This document shows, piece after piece, positions 51,192 to 62,416 of a stretch of 64,000 nucleotides of DNA. The notes under the pieces are model-generated. The model saw only the letters and a program-made list of their open reading frames with translations. It searched no databases and had not been told where the DNA came from. Location: assembly GCA_000151295.1 (NCBI GenBank), contig GG745381.1, forward strand, positions 57,250 through 121,249, read 5' to 3'. The stretch's first letter is position 1. Each line of letters starts with the position of its first letter. Origin of the DNA: Allomyces macrogynus ATCC 38327 (Eukaryota > Blastocladiomycota > Blastocladiomycetes > Blastocladiales > Blastocladiaceae). The position numbers and the translations under genes are program-made.

Positions 51192-52145
51192 TGGCGTCAG
51201 TGGTGGAGGAGTTGCTGCTGGTGGAGCACTGTGGTATTCGTGGTCTTGACACGGTCCTTGCACGCCTGCTGCGGACGGGCCAGCGCTCCCTCAAGCTGTT
51301 TTCCTGCTCGCGGGTGACAATGAGGATAACCTGTGCTCCCTCCTCGCTTCCAGCATGCCGACATCAGTCACGTCCCTCAAGTTTGATTTCGCCAGTGCGA
51401 GGGATGACCATGCCGTTGATACCCTGGCAGTTGCAATGCGCTTACCTGTTGCCACTCACCGTCTGACACTGTCACTGCGCGGATGGGATCAGTCGGTTTC
51501 TGCGCTCGCGCGCGGCACGCCACTGCACCTGGAAGTGCTCCGGGTCGTCTGACGACCGTCGACGTCGCGTTGCTTGCTGGGTGTTGGCCTGTAACGCTCC
51601 GCGAGTCAAGCTCTCAGGCAACAACCCAGTCTAGGCCGCGACGTGCTGAATCCTCCCCGCGTCTAGTGACCTCGGCCTGCTCCCCATCCACAGTTTTGCG
51701 CGTCTGTTGCCACCAAACGCGCTTCGTTCTCCGGCAAGGACGCGGTTCACGCATGCGACTTGACGAAGCTTGCCGACACTGTCGCTTTGATCACGCCGCT
51801 GGCTTTTGAATCCGCGATCTTATCAGCACGCAATGTCGTGGTCAGGCTGAGCTGTGCGGCATGGATGCGGCGTGAGTCCCCGGCGGGGCGTGCCGCGCAC
51901 ACTTGGTCAGGTCTGGGCCCACGGCCGTGGCCGGATCGCTGTTGGCCTTGGATCATGAGGCTCTGGGCGTCGTTGTGATTGCGGCCGTGGTGAGTACGGA
52001 CGAGTTCGACGCAGATGCTTGCATTTGTGTTGACCAGGCTAGCAGCCCGAGCAAGAGCATGGTCGCCCAGGAACTTCTTATTGCGCTGAACAAATGGGTG
52101 GGAGAGTGGAGAGAGGGCGCGCGTCATTCTTGTGGATTCTTGTGA
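51192..52145 (+). pseudogene. Fragmented LRR-like gene remnant
   Basis: Short frames in succession have LRR character but no continuous reading: ASVVEELLLVEHCGIRGLDT near 51190, SVTSLKFDFASARDDHAVDT near 51360-51420, HRLTLSLRGWDQ near 51460, LADTVALITPLAFESAILSA near 51766-51830 and VVVIAAVVSTDEFDA near 51970. Several frame changes and stops separate them. They resemble the LRR-like ORF at 24098-24976. The call is tentative. Confidence 0.35.
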
Positions 52146-52407
52146 GTGGTTTGACTGGTTGTTGCGGGTCGTTCACTGTTCAAGTGCCGGATTGGTCTGG
52201 CCAAACGCGATGCATGCCTGATGCATTGCTATCACGACTCCTTCCATGCCAACACATGAGCAAAAGAGCCATGACAAAGAACGTCTATTCTCTGTGAACA
52301 AATTCGTACAAACAGCGCGCTCTACACGCGACCTCGCCTTTGCACCCCCCTCCACGACGTGGGCGCATTTCGTCCACCCGGTGCACGAGCACATCTATCT
52401 TCTCTCC

Positions 52408-53298
52408 TTACATGCCGAGCACAGCGACTGCGGCACCGAGCATCGCGACGTACACGCCGGCGCCCTTGACATCCACCGCAATCGCGCCACTTCCACCGGT
52501 CGTCGTACTGGTACTCGACGTGCCCGACGGCGCCGATCCGGACGACGACGACGACGAGTCCCACCCGCAGTACTTGTTAATCCGGTCAATCGCGGCCGTA
52601 TCCGGCAAATTCGCCGACGACGAAGACGTCTTGCCGTCGGTCGTCGACGACGACGACGACGAGGCCATGGTGCCGTTGAACGACTTGGCGATATCCAGGT
52701 CGTACTGGGTCATCGCCTTCATGCACGGCGTGCACGCTTGGTCCTTGGGCAGTTTCGTCGGGTCGTTGTTGAAGTCCTCCACGGACACACCCTTAGCCTG
52801 CAACGAGTACTTGTACTCGATGTAGCAGAACTTCGAGTCCTTGGTCAAACACGCCTGCCCGAGGGCCATGGGCGCGAGCGGCATGGCGAGCGCCGCGAGA
52901 CCGAGCGCGTCAGAACACTTCGCCAAATTGTCCGCGGCCGACGCCCACTTGGAAAGCGTCGTGCAAGAGTCGCTGCAGGGCCCGTTCTGGAACTGTTTGG
53001 TCGCGTCGGCCTGCGACGTCTTGGCCGCGTCGAAATCGGCGTTCTCGAGACACTTGGTCAACGAGTCCATCTTGGTCGTGCATTCCTTGACGACCGCCGG
53101 GTCGGCCTTGGGGTTGCCGCCGAGCGCGACGGTCATGTCGACACCGCCCGCCGTCGAACCGCCCGGAGTGGAACCGCCGGTCGTGGATCCGCCCGTGGTC
53201 GTCGTCGAGCCGCTGGTCGTACCCGACGCGGATTGCGCGTTGGCCGAGGCGGCGGCGAGAAGAGCGACGAGGAGCAGAAGCGAGGGCAAGTTGGCCAT
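52408..53298 (-). CDS. Secreted cysteine-rich, Ser/Thr-rich protein, probably GPI-anchored (296 aa)
   Basis: ATG 53298 starts a clear signal peptide (MANLPSLLLLVALLAAASAN, cleavage likely after ANA). A Ser/Thr/Gly linker follows, then a domain with ten cysteines (EC, KC, GPCSDSC, KC, QAC, FC, ACTPC and YC positions, about residues 70-240) that could form five disulphides. A long poly-Ser/Thr stretch comes next and the C-terminus is hydrophobic (VYVAMLGAAVAVLGM), typical of a GPI-attachment signal. A cell-surface or wall role is likely. The frame continues upstream of ATG 53298 but without natural content. No catalytic family is recognised. Confidence 0.75.
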   Translation of the reverse strand: MANLPSLLLLVALLAAASANAQSASGTTSGSTTTTGGSTTGGSTPGGSTAGGVDMTVALGGNPKADPAVVKECTTKMDSLTKCLENADFDAAKTSQADATKQFQNGPCSDSCTTLSKWASAADNLAKCSDALGLAALAMPLAPMALGQACLTKDSKFCYIEYKYSLQAKGVSVEDFNNDPTKLPKDQACTPCMKAMTQYDLDIAKSFNGTMASSSSSSTTDGKTSSSSANLPDTAAIDRINKYCGWDSSSSSSGSAPSGTSSTSTTTGGSGAIAVDVKGAGVYVAMLGAAVAVLGM

Positions 53299-53779
53299 AT
53301 TGATTGATGGTCGGGTCTGGTACGTTGGTCGGTGCGGATCGTCGAGCACGTCGTCGAGGAGCGCGCGATGTTTATGTCCAGCTGGGTGCTGGCGTGGTTC
53401 GGTCGACAAGCGAGTGGTGGGGAGGATGGGAGTGGAGGATTGCCGTCGGCGAGACTTTGGGGCCGGTCCCGTCGGCCCTGTGCAACACAACACGCGGTGT
53501 GGCGAAAGAGGCGCCCACGCCCACTTCCGTGCAACTGATGAACCCATGCGTGCACATGCACAACTGTGTCGGAGATCGGCCGACCACGACCTGCTCCACC
53601 ATCGAGAACATTTCGTCGGGTCGGCTCGGTCGCAGGTCGGCCTGACATCAACACTGACGTTTGGCGACCTCGAACCTCACACGTCCGAGAGGCAGGCGCC
53701 GTGCAAGTGGCACTTGGGCCCAGCAATCACATCACCAAAATCACATCTAGCACACCCAAACGAAATACAAAACGATTGA
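53299..53779. other. Intergenic, promoter of the secreted-protein gene
   Basis: About 480 bp; no gene seen. Long plus-strand frames here are antisense continuations. Confidence 0.4.
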
Positions 53780-54970
53780 TCAAAATCCAAACAGCTCGTC
53801 AATCTCGTCGCGTTCGGCTGCCTTGGCCGACTTGCTCGGTGTCTTTTTCGCCTTCTTTGCCGGCCGCGGGCTAGGTTCTGCTGGTGCCAAGGCTGATGCC
53901 GCGCTGCGAGCCTGCGTCTTGTGCGACGCCTTATTCGACACTGACGTCGCTGGAGAAGGAGTGGAGGGTGCGCCGAAGAACGACGGGAGGTCGAGATTGG
54001 TGGGTGGTGGTGGTGGTGGTTGCCGAGCAGCAGCGGGTGTCGCGCGGGGTGGAGATGGTGGAGAAGATACGCGCGACGATGACGGCAACGGAGCACTGGC
54101 CATGGCGGAGGCGTCGAGGTCGTCGAGATCCATCGTGCCGAGCACGGCATCGTCGATAGGGGCACGGTCAATCAATTCTGCGGCCTCAAGCTGCGCCGTC
54201 ACGTCGTCCGGCATCCTGGATGGAGGGGCAATACCGGGTCAGATCCATATCCAATTCTGGCAGGTAGACGAGTGAGAACACGTACACGAGAGGCACCGAC
54301 AGGCCTTTACCGGATCCCAATCGCCGTACATCGACCGAAACGCCTTGGTTCTATCCATCCAATCGCGTCAGTGTCGGCACCCCGTCACAGACACGACCAC
54401 CAAACGCAAACGTACCGCCAGCCCCTGTGCGACCACATTATACACTTCGGCCGCCGTCCTCTCCACCGCATTCGCGACCACATGCACGCGACTCGCCACC
54501 GCGATCCCTGCCAACGCAAAGGGCACATAGATCCCCTCCTGCATCTGCTTATACAGCGCATCGTAGGCCGCCCTTGCCCCACGCTGGATCGCGCGCGACA
54601 ATGTATGTGCGTCTTTGACCGCACCGCACAGTGCCGTCCAGGATGCGACGACTTCGGAATTCGCGAGCGAGGCTCGTGCGGCTTCAGCGAGGGCCGGGCG
54701 TACGCGCGTGCGGAACCGTTTGAAGAGTCGGACGAGTAACTTGACGCGCTGCACGTGCCGCATCCGGCCGGTCGCGCAGTGACCCTTGTACAGGAGACGA
54801 GCGGCGGTCCATTCGTCGTGGTCAAAGTGTGGAGACGCGAGCAGGATCTTGAGCGCAGTGTCGAGCCGGCCGCGGGACATGGGCGCACGGGAGAGGATGG
54901 AGGGTGTTGCGGGTGCCGTGGACACGGTCGGGGTTGCGGGAGCGGCTGGCCTTGGCCCTGGAGCGGTCAT
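53780..54970 (-). CDS. Possible Rmp1/Nepro-like RNase MRP-associated nucleolar protein
   Basis: The first exon is 54970-54416 (MTAPGPRPAAPATP). It is helical: RLDTALKILLASPHFDHDEW, ARLLYKGHCATGRMRHVQRV, KLLVRLFKRFRTRVR, AIQRGARAAYDALYKQMQEG, IYVPFALAGIAVASRVHVVA, ending VYNVVAQGLA before donor GTACGT. The last exon runs from about 54215 (PDDVTAQLEAAELIDRAP) to 53780. It is acidic, then Pro-rich and Lys-rich, with the C-terminal motif EIDELFGF resembling the DEIDDIFG end of RNase MRP/nucleolar proteins. The middle (54216-54415) must contain a small exon; two readings are possible and I could not choose. The family call is by overall pattern and modest. RNase MRP processes rRNA precursors in the nucleolus. 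Confidence 0.45.
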
Positions 54971-55419
54971 CTTGGGTGCTTGGCTTGACCGATGAGCGCC
55001 GGTTCGGCCAATGCAGCGAGTTGTTGCAATCAATTGAGCGTAAGAACGAGAGTAAAATCGTCGTCGAGGTTGTCAGGGACATGGGTGCTGGCCACATGAA
55101 ATCTGTGATCAGCGAAGAAGCATTCGAGCTCTCTGCAAGCACCACGTGCCAACTATGGCTGATGGGTGATTACCTGCCCATTTGGTCGTGACCGCGCGTC
55201 CCACCACTCTGATCACAGTTTGGTGCTCACACTCGCCCCATCATCATCACCAACCACCTCTCTTGGTTCTTGACCACCAAGAACCGGCACTGCACCGAAA
55301 TTGACCTGACCAGGATTCTCCACCCTGCCGCGCTCACCAAGCACCCGCCGTTACTCTCCAGCACACCTCCGACCCTGCACCGTGCCCGCCGGACCCGCCG
55401 CACCCGCCGTACCATCATC
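54971..55419. other. Divergent intergenic region
   Basis: About 450 bp between the divergent Rmp1-like and At4g15545-like genes; both promoters are expected here. No clear TATA element. Confidence 0.35.
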
Positions 55420-57420
55420 ATGGCCCTGGTCAGCAACCCCTTCCTCGACCGGCACCCGGCTATGTCGCCGCCGCCAACTACGATGGGCAGACCGCCGCCC
55501 GCGCTTGCGACCCGTGCTCCGCCGGGAGCGGCCCCGCGCACGCCCTCGCCAATGCACCTGCAGGACCAAGCCGAGGAGGCGATGCGTACGTACGAGCACG
55601 AATTCCATGCGGGTTTGCGGCAAGTGCGCGACGCCTATGCGAAACTCGTGGCCTCGCGCGATGCGGATGTCCTGAATTTGCGCACCGAGTTGGCGCGGAA
55701 AGATGCCGAGAATAAAGGTGGGTGAGCGAATTTGTTTGGGCGTGCGGAACGTGCACTCGCTGACACTTGGTCCTGATAGAGCTCGCCATGCGCATCACGC
55801 AGCTCGAAGAGCAGCTCGGCAAGGCCGACAAGCGCGTCGAGGTCCTGACGCGCACGGTCACCAAGCTGCACCAGTTTCGGCAACAAGTGTTTGAGAGTTT
55901 TGTCGACGACGATTCGATCTTGTCGGATGCTGTCATGTCGGGCACGATGCTCGGCCGGCGCGTGTCGATTGGGCTCGGCGGGGCCGGGAACGCGAGCGCG
56001 ATGAGCGACGTACGTAGAACGCATCGTCGATGGAATGGGAATTCGAGGATGGGGATGCTGACGCGTCAACGTGGTCGTGATGGTAGCGTCGGTTGTCGGG
56101 TCTGCTGCAGCCCGATACGACCATGGATCGGGTACGCTGCCATTTTGCATTGACTCGGCCTCCATGCTAGCGTTCCGCTCATCTCTATTCGCGATCGCAG
56201 ACGACGCAGTACGTGCACGACTCGCCGACCTACCCACCGATCGCGCCGTACACGTCCTCCACCGCCACGACCCCGTCGCGCCCACCCGCAGTTTCGACTT
56301 CCTCGCACCGACCAGGGAGCAACGGGGGCAGCGCCGCACGCACCGCGCCTGCGTACGTCTACCCCTCTTCCCAACCTTCTCCACCGCACGATCCTGACTC
56401 TCTCCCACCCTCTCCGTCTTTCCCAGCCCGCCCGCGCGCCGCCAATCCCTCGGCACTGCACCGCCACCTCCACCCCTACAACCCCGCACTCAACAACCTC
56501 CTCCTCCTCCTTCACGTGCGACCGTCCCCCACGCCGACCCCGAAGTCCTCGACCACGCCCATGACCTCGACGACCACCACCACACCGGGGACCTCGCGCG
56601 GCACCTGCAACCGGACCCCGATCTCGGGTCCAACTCGAGCACCGCGTCAGCGAGCCCGATCGATGATTACGCGTTCCCGGACTCGGAGAGTCCAAACGGG
56701 GACGAGTTTGAGACGGTGTCCCCGACCCCGGCGGCGCGGAACGTGGGTGTGCGCACACAGCAGCAGCGACAGGGGCAAGGCGCGGGTGTNNNNNNNNNNN
56801 NNNNNNNNNNNNNNNNNNNNNNNNNNNNNNNNNNNNNNNNNNNNNNNNNNNNNNNNNNNNNNNNNNNNNNNNNNNNNNNNNNNNNNNNNGTGGGAGTGGA
56901 AGGACGTACGAGTCGCGTGTATCGCCACCGCCGCCGCCGCCGGTGGTGGGTCCTGGCCCGCGTGCGCGGGACGCGGGGTCGGATCCGGCCGTGCTGCCGC
57001 GGTCGGCGAACGGTTCCGGATTCGCGCCCCTCCCCGCGCCCGCGCCGCCGACGCGGTCGCGCACGGCCTCGTCCACCGGCGAGCCCCACACGGTCGATGC
57101 GCGCGATTTTTTCCGGGTTGCGCGACGCACGCTCAGCTACGACGAGGTACTTTCTGCTCCATTTCACCTTCCACTTGCTTCCCCACCGTCCGAGATGCTC
57201 ACTTGTCGTGGGATAGTTTACGGCCTTATTGCACCACGTCAAGGCCTTCAACGCGCGGCACCAGTCGCGCAGCGACACGCTGCACCATCTCTACGAGTTG
57301 TTGACCCCGCGGCACGTCGACTTGTATGCGCAGTTTGAGCGGATTTTGAGCGGCGCGAGACGCGCGCCGGGGACGACGCGCGGCGGGAGTGTAGGAGGAA
57401 GTAGTGGGAGCGATGCGTGA
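55420..57420 (+). CDS. At4g15545-like conserved coiled-coil protein (interrupted by assembly gap)
   Basis: Exons 55420-55717, 55780-56009, 56201-56352, 56427 into the N gap, then (gap)-57146 and 57217-57420, with consistent phases. It starts MALVSNPFLDRHPAMSPPPT. A coiled coil follows (EAMRTYEHEFHAGLRQVRDA, ELAMRITQLEEQLGKADKRV, LTRTVTKLHQFRQQVFESF), then a disordered Pro/Ser region with DDYAFPDSESPNGDEFETVS. The C-terminal domain is VDARDFFRVARRTLSYDEFT, ALLHHVKAFNARHQSRSDTL, LYAQFERILSG. That domain matches the pattern of plant At4g15545-like proteins (EFFRxAR..LSYxxF..FL..IKxLNaxxQtrexTL). Function in fungi is unknown. The exact length is hidden by the 100-N gap inside the low-complexity part. 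Confidence 0.65.
56790..56889. other. Assembly gap (100 N)
   Basis: Exactly 100 N, a common placeholder size. It lies in the low-complexity part of the At4g15545-like gene. True missing length and phase are unknown, so translations across it are unreliable. Confidence 0.99.
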
Positions 57421-58189
57421 GAGGAATGGAGCGAAAACACCTCTCTTCATAAACCAATTTGTCTCCCAGCGCATGGCGCATCCCCACTTGTATGATTGGA
57501 ACCCATACCAAATAGCGAAGCGTGTTAGACCATTTGTGACGGCCTCGAAAAGACCATCGAGAAAACCCATGGGTGCCGGAGGCTCGGCAGAGATTTCCCA
57601 GGGGCAGTGAGAGCGCAAGATCCTATCCCGATGTTCCTGGGAGTTTCTCTGTGCGCGTTTCGTTTTGTTTTTGCGTCAGATATACGGCGGGGGGAGAGGA
57701 CACGAGGATGCAGCAATGGAGCGGAGGCCGAGGAAGAAGAAATCGCCGTGAGAGCAAGGGAGAACGACTCGAGCTGGATGAGGACAATGTCATGATGATG
57801 ATGACGATGCTGAACTTTGAGCGTTAGGTACCAGAGCCAGCAATGGTGCCCGCCGGCGGCAGCAGTAGCGACGCGCGAGGGAGTAAGACTTCAACTGTGG
57901 ATGGACCAAGTATCTTACACAGATCGATTTGATGCTGCCAGCGCAAACGACGCGCGCGGCGCCGTCGCAAAGGACATCACGGAAACGGAATAGCACAACA
58001 AAGGAACGCAACCCCCAAACAAAAAAAAAAGAAACGCAAAAACACAATGCAGGATAGATGCAGGTGTCGCGCGCAGGTCTGCAAGCGCGCTATGAGAAGA
58101 CAAACGGAAAAACGACAAGCAAAAACGGCGTGCCCCTACTTCAGCCGCACCGCAACACGAAATCCAAACAACAAGAGAACCCCCCCTTT
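57421..58189. other. Intergenic, 3'-to-3'
   Basis: About 770 bp between convergent genes. It contains a short ATG-repeat microsatellite at about 57790-57810 and a 10-A run near 58022. No gene is seen. Confidence 0.4.
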
Positions 58190-59338
58190 CTACCACGCGG
58201 CGGCCGCAGCCACGGCCACTGCCGCGACCACACCCCCCCAGAAGCCCATGGGCCGTGCGCCTGCGGGCGCGGCCGACGGCGGGTCAAGCTTGAGCTGCAC
58301 GTCGAGGTTTGCGGGCGTGTAGACGTAGAAGACACCCGAGTAAATCGGCGTCAGGCCGCCTTCCGGCACGGTGGTCGTTGTCGAGTCCCAGAGCTTCAGG
58401 TAGTAGTTGCGGCCTTCGGGCACGCTTGCGGTCCAGTTGAACGTGGATGCCCCCGAGTCGATTTGGTCAGAAATGGTGTTCCAGTTGTTGGTGTTCTTGC
58501 CCAGGCCGTAGGCCAGCGTGAGCTTCGAGGGCTTGACGGCAACTCCCTCCAGGCTCCAGGTCACGTTCAGCGGGTGGCCGTTGCGTGCAACGACCGGGAT
58601 TTCTAGATGATCGACATGGGTGAGCGCAGTGAAGGGACGAGTGGGTTGGTCGAGGGATGAGAGCCATCGCGGTATGGGAGGGAGAGGATGGGGCAGAACA
58701 CGCACGCCACGACTTGTACTGCACGACAGTCGGCGGCCAGAGGAAAGTGGGTTCTGTAGAGATAAACCGGAATCAGAGTCAGTTCCGGTGCACGAAAGCG
58801 ATACGATGAACGTTACAAATCACAGCCGTGACCAAGAAGACGTACGCGCAGTGCCCGAGTTGGGGTTGTTGCCATCAATAATGCCCGATGTGTCACCCGA
58901 ATCGGTCGACCCCGAGTCGGACGACGAGTTGCTGTCGCCGCTCTTCGAATCGGTCTTGGAGTCAGTCTTCGAGTCGGTCTTGGTGTCGGTCTTGGAGTCG
59001 GTCTTGGTGTCGCCGCTCTTGCTGCTGCTGTTGCTGTTGTTCGACGACGAGTTGCCCGACGAGTTGGACGTGTTCCCGCTCGAGTTCCCGCTCGAGTTAC
59101 CCGACGAGTTGCCCGACGAGTTGCCGCTCGTGTTCCCACCCGACGTGTTGCCCGACGAGTTCCCGCCGCTCGTATTGCCCGACGTGTTGCCCGAGGTGTT
59201 CCCGCCCGAGTTACTCGGCGTGTTCCCGCTGGTGTTGCCCGAGGTGGTGCCGCCCGAGTTGCCCGAGTTCTGCGCGGCGACGAGGCCGAGCAGGGCGAGC
59301 AGCAGCACGGCAAGGGCGAGAAGCGACCGTGGGCGCAT
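58190..59338 (-). CDS. Secreted Knh1/Kre9-like GPI-anchored Ser-Thr-rich protein (317 aa)
   Basis: Three exons: 59338-58846, 58753-58706 and 58602-58190, total 954 bp (318 codons). Exon 1 encodes a signal peptide (MRPRSLLALAVLLLALLGLV) and a striking Asn/Ser/Thr/Gly region with dozens of N-glycosylation sequons (SGNTSGNTSG type), then KTDSKTDTKTDSKTD repeats. Exon 2 is 48 bp (PTFLWPPTVVQYKSW). Exon 3 gives a beta-sandwich domain typical of the Ser-Thr-rich GPI-anchored family: PVVARNGHPLNVTWSLEGVA, NWNTISDQIDSGASTFNWTA, EGRNYYLKLWDSTTT, YSGVFYVYTP. It ends with a hydrophobic GPI signal (GGVVAAVAVAAAAAW). In yeast Kre9/Knh1 relatives act in beta-1,6-glucan assembly. A surface or wall role is likely. 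Confidence 0.8.
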
Positions 59339-60013
59339 GGCGGTGGAAAATGGGGGTGGTCGGTGCCGGGCTCGAAACGGGTGGCGATGCGTGCGGTTCG
59401 GCGGCGTGCGGGCACTGCGGCAAGATGCGTGAAGTGCGCGTCGCCGGGGGTCGTCGTGCGCAGGTCGTGCGCGCCGTCGTCGTCGTCGTCGTGGTCGTGC
59501 AGTGCGTCGTAATGGGTGCCGTCGATGGTGGCGAGGAGCGGGGCGGTGCACAGGCCGACCAGAACAGTTTCGGCCAGAAGCGGCGGCGGCTCGACTGCGC
59601 AGCAGCGGTTCCGCTCGAGGAGCAGGGAGCAAGGATTGGGCAGGTGTCGAGCACGTGAGCGCTGCAGGCGGCGCCCTGGGGTGGCTTGTGGCCGTGTTCG
59701 ATGTTGCTTCGTCCTCGGGGAGTGTGCGGTGTATGCGAGTCACGTCACAAAGACGGGGATGGCACCTGCAAATCTCAGCGTGGCAACTGGCTGTGTGGAC
59801 AATCAACTTGCTGCGCTGCTTTCTTCATCATCGACAACCAACGTGCTGATCCTCTCCAACCGCACGCGCGCACCCCCACAACCACCAAGACGACCAGCAC
59901 CGCGTTGACGGCGCGCACACGGTCCACCCGCTCGCGAACGCGCCCCATCGAACCGCGCCGCTGCAACCAACCCGACCAAGAACGACTCCCGACCCACCAC
60001 CCCTCCCAACAAT
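59339..60013. other. Divergent intergenic region
   Basis: About 675 bp between the divergent wall-protein and Opi3-like genes, expected to hold both promoters. No gene is supported in it. Confidence 0.4.
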
Positions 60014-60694
60014 ATGAGCAAAACGCCGCACGACACGCCCGTCGTCATCGACATGACTGCCGTCATTGCCGCCGTCGCGATCGTCGTACACGTGCTCAAC
60101 TACAACCTGACTGCGCAAGTCGAGCACAAGACGCGTGTCTTTACGCGCCTGCTTGGACGCCACGCCGTCTACTACTACGCCGTCTACCTGATCCTCTCGG
60201 CCTTGGCGCGCGACTACTTTATTGACGTGGCCATGGCGCACGACGGCGCCTCGCTCGTGCTCTTCCCGCCGCACATTGCGCAGTACCTCGGCATGGCCAT
60301 GTTTGGCTTTGGAATTGTGTTGAATGCATGGACACTCAAGGCGCTCGGGATCAAGGGCATGTACAACGGCGACTCGTTTGGGTTCTTGATGGACGAGCCC
60401 GTCACGGGCGGACCCTACCAGTACTTCCAGGACCCGCAGTATGTCGGGACCGCAGTCGCGTGCTTGGGGTACGCGGTGCGTGCGCAGAGTTTGGTCGGGT
60501 ACTTGCTCGCTGCGTGGATGTGGATCGTGTTCCAAGTGAGCGTCAAGTTCATCGAGGTACGGTTCTTGCATATGTGGTGGGTGGGTTTTCTTGGTTCGTG
60601 TTGGTCTCACGACGCGTTTGATTCTTGATAGGGCCCGCATCTGGCGCGCTTGTACGCCAACCACAAGCCCAAGACCGACAAAAAGTCGCAATAA
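60014..60694 (+). CDS. OPI3: Phospholipid N-methyltransferase, Opi3/PEMT type (201 aa)
   Basis: Two exons: 60014-60556 and 60632-60694, intron 75 bp with GTACGG donor; 606 bp in total. Four or five hydrophobic segments: IDMTAVIAAVAIVVHVLNYN, HAVYYYAVYLILSALARDYF, YLGMAMFGFGIVLNAWTLKA, GYAVRAQSLVGYLLAAWMWI. The PEMT signature block is KGMYNGDSFGFLMDEPVTGG, PYQYFQDPQYVGT. The second exon ends GPHLARLYANHKPKTDKKSQ, matching the conserved end (E-x-x-FGxxYxxY-like). PEMT enzymes transfer methyl groups from S-adenosylmethionine to phosphatidylethanolamine derivatives to make phosphatidylcholine in the ER. Length is close to yeast Opi3 (206 aa). The lysine-rich C-terminus (KTDKKSQ) resembles an ER-retention type tail. 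Confidence 0.88.
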
Positions 60695-61392
60695 ATGCCG
60701 GGACCGGCTTGCTGTTATTTGAGTCACTTTTATTCACACGATCTGCGTTGATTCGTTTGAGGTGCCGGATTTGAACGACGCAGCGCAAGCAACATCGAGC
60801 ACATTGTGTTCCGCATGCGGATGCAAAGGGATGCAGTATGTGGTCGGACACGCCCACCAGCACAACTGTATGAGCGTACAGTAGCAGAATTTCACCATAT
60901 ACCTGTTTTATTACTAACTCGTAGTAATAAATTGCCACCCGCCACAACTTTCTCCCCAAAGCTCCTCTGACTATACAAGCGTCAGGGAATTCGTTTGTTG
61001 TGACCCCAATGTCAGGATGATAGATACGACTTTGCTTCTTTGTACTAATATGCCACACATGTCCATCGCGCTCATTGAAATGTAGCGGCATGTTCACGCA
61101 TTTCGATCCGTCATGATCATTTCGATCCATCATGATAATTCCGCCCGACATCTCCCACGTCACCTCAAAAAGCACAAAAAGAAGGAAAACACCATGCTCG
61201 ACGCCGCTCGCTTGCATCCTTGCTTGACGACCAGCGGAGTTAACGTGCAACGGGTCTCACAGAATTGATACTACCCGCAAGGGATATCCAAGTACCCAGT
61301 CACACCTCTTGTTGACGAGTAAGCCAGCAGCGTGCCGAAATGGACAAGAACGCCCAGGTCATCTCGTAGACGCTTGCCGCATGCTCAACCAA
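60695..61392. other. Intergenic, AT-richer
   Basis: About 700 bp; composition drops in GC after the Opi3-like gene. Two direct ATTTCGATCC repeats near 61095-61125. No gene. Confidence 0.4.
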
Positions 61393-61745
61393 TTGCTCAC
61401 AAGTTTCACTCGCGGATCTTCCCGTTGAGCTACAAGACTTGATCACGCTCTATGTGTCCGTCCATGTCTGTCCATGTCCACATTACGGACAGCAATCTTT
61501 TAACGGTCACTGCGGCCGAGCAATTGATGCGCAGATGCGCACGTCATTAACACCGAGCCCATGGAAGTGATTCGCATCGAGTACACGGCCACAAACGTGC
61601 GCTCTTGGGAGCTGCTGTGCAAGAGCACCGTGATTTCCATTGACGAAGCGGGGCTGGATACGGAAGACTGCAATGCTCTGAGCGTCGTGGATTCGGCGAA
61701 GGAGACACGCATGGAGAGGCTAAGAGGCCCATTGGAGTATAATTA
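61393..61745 (+). pseudogene. F-box/LRR gene remnant
   Basis: A short frame near 61400-61560 reads QVSLADLPVELQDLITLYVS, a good F-box start (LPxELxxLIxxYV). Its frame then loses sense and ends at a stop near 61570. A second frame from 61561 reads MEVIRIEYTATNVRSWELLC, VISIDEAGLDTEDCNAL and ends at 61746, reminiscent of LRR sequence. The two are in different frames and no intron joins them well. It is probably decayed. Confidence 0.35.
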
Positions 61746-62416
61746 AGTTTTGGATGCCTCAAAGAGAATCTCAGCAACCAAAGTTGGCAGACGAAATGAG
61801 TGTCCCAATCGGGTCACTTGATCCCTTGTTTGAATCGTGTTTGTCATGGCTGATCTTACCTGTGATGACCCAGGATGATCCGATTTGATGATGTGCTTAA
61901 GTGCGAGAAAAACAGGATCTTTGTCGGTTTGATGCTTTGCTTCGGTTTGATGCTTTGCTCTAGTAAGTCCTCGTCTCATGGCCTTGTTCACACTTGAAGT
62001 TGGCCATCATAAGCGAGGCACGACTTTGCCAGAAGGAATTGCGCACAATTCTGATCAGGGAGTGCTCAAACCATAGGTGTCTTGGTCACCCGTCTTCTCT
62101 GCAAATTGGATCACATTCGCGCATCTTCTGGTAATCCTTCGTAAGAGTCCGCGTGAGTGCATCTTCGGAGCTGCCAATTGCGAGTATTCATTGATCGTTG
62201 ATGAAAGTTGACTCTCGTTGTCATCGAAATCGAGCAAAGCGACAGAATGTCGTGACTGTGTGCGCTGTTCCACTTTGCATCAACGCGCCAATGATCTGTA
62301 ATTGTTTCGCCGATCGGGACAAGGCCACTCGATCTCATGGCATGTAAATGAAAGGACTTCAATCTCAAAGATGTCTTATTGACAATGGGGACTATCACAG
62401 CATCCAATCAATGCCA
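61746..62416. other. Intergenic, three-prime of ILEI gene 62417
   Basis: About 670 bp without a supported gene. A short direct repeat CGGTTTGATGCTTTGCT occurs twice at about 61925-61960. Minus-strand frames at 62055-62407 have no recognisable content. Confidence 0.4.
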
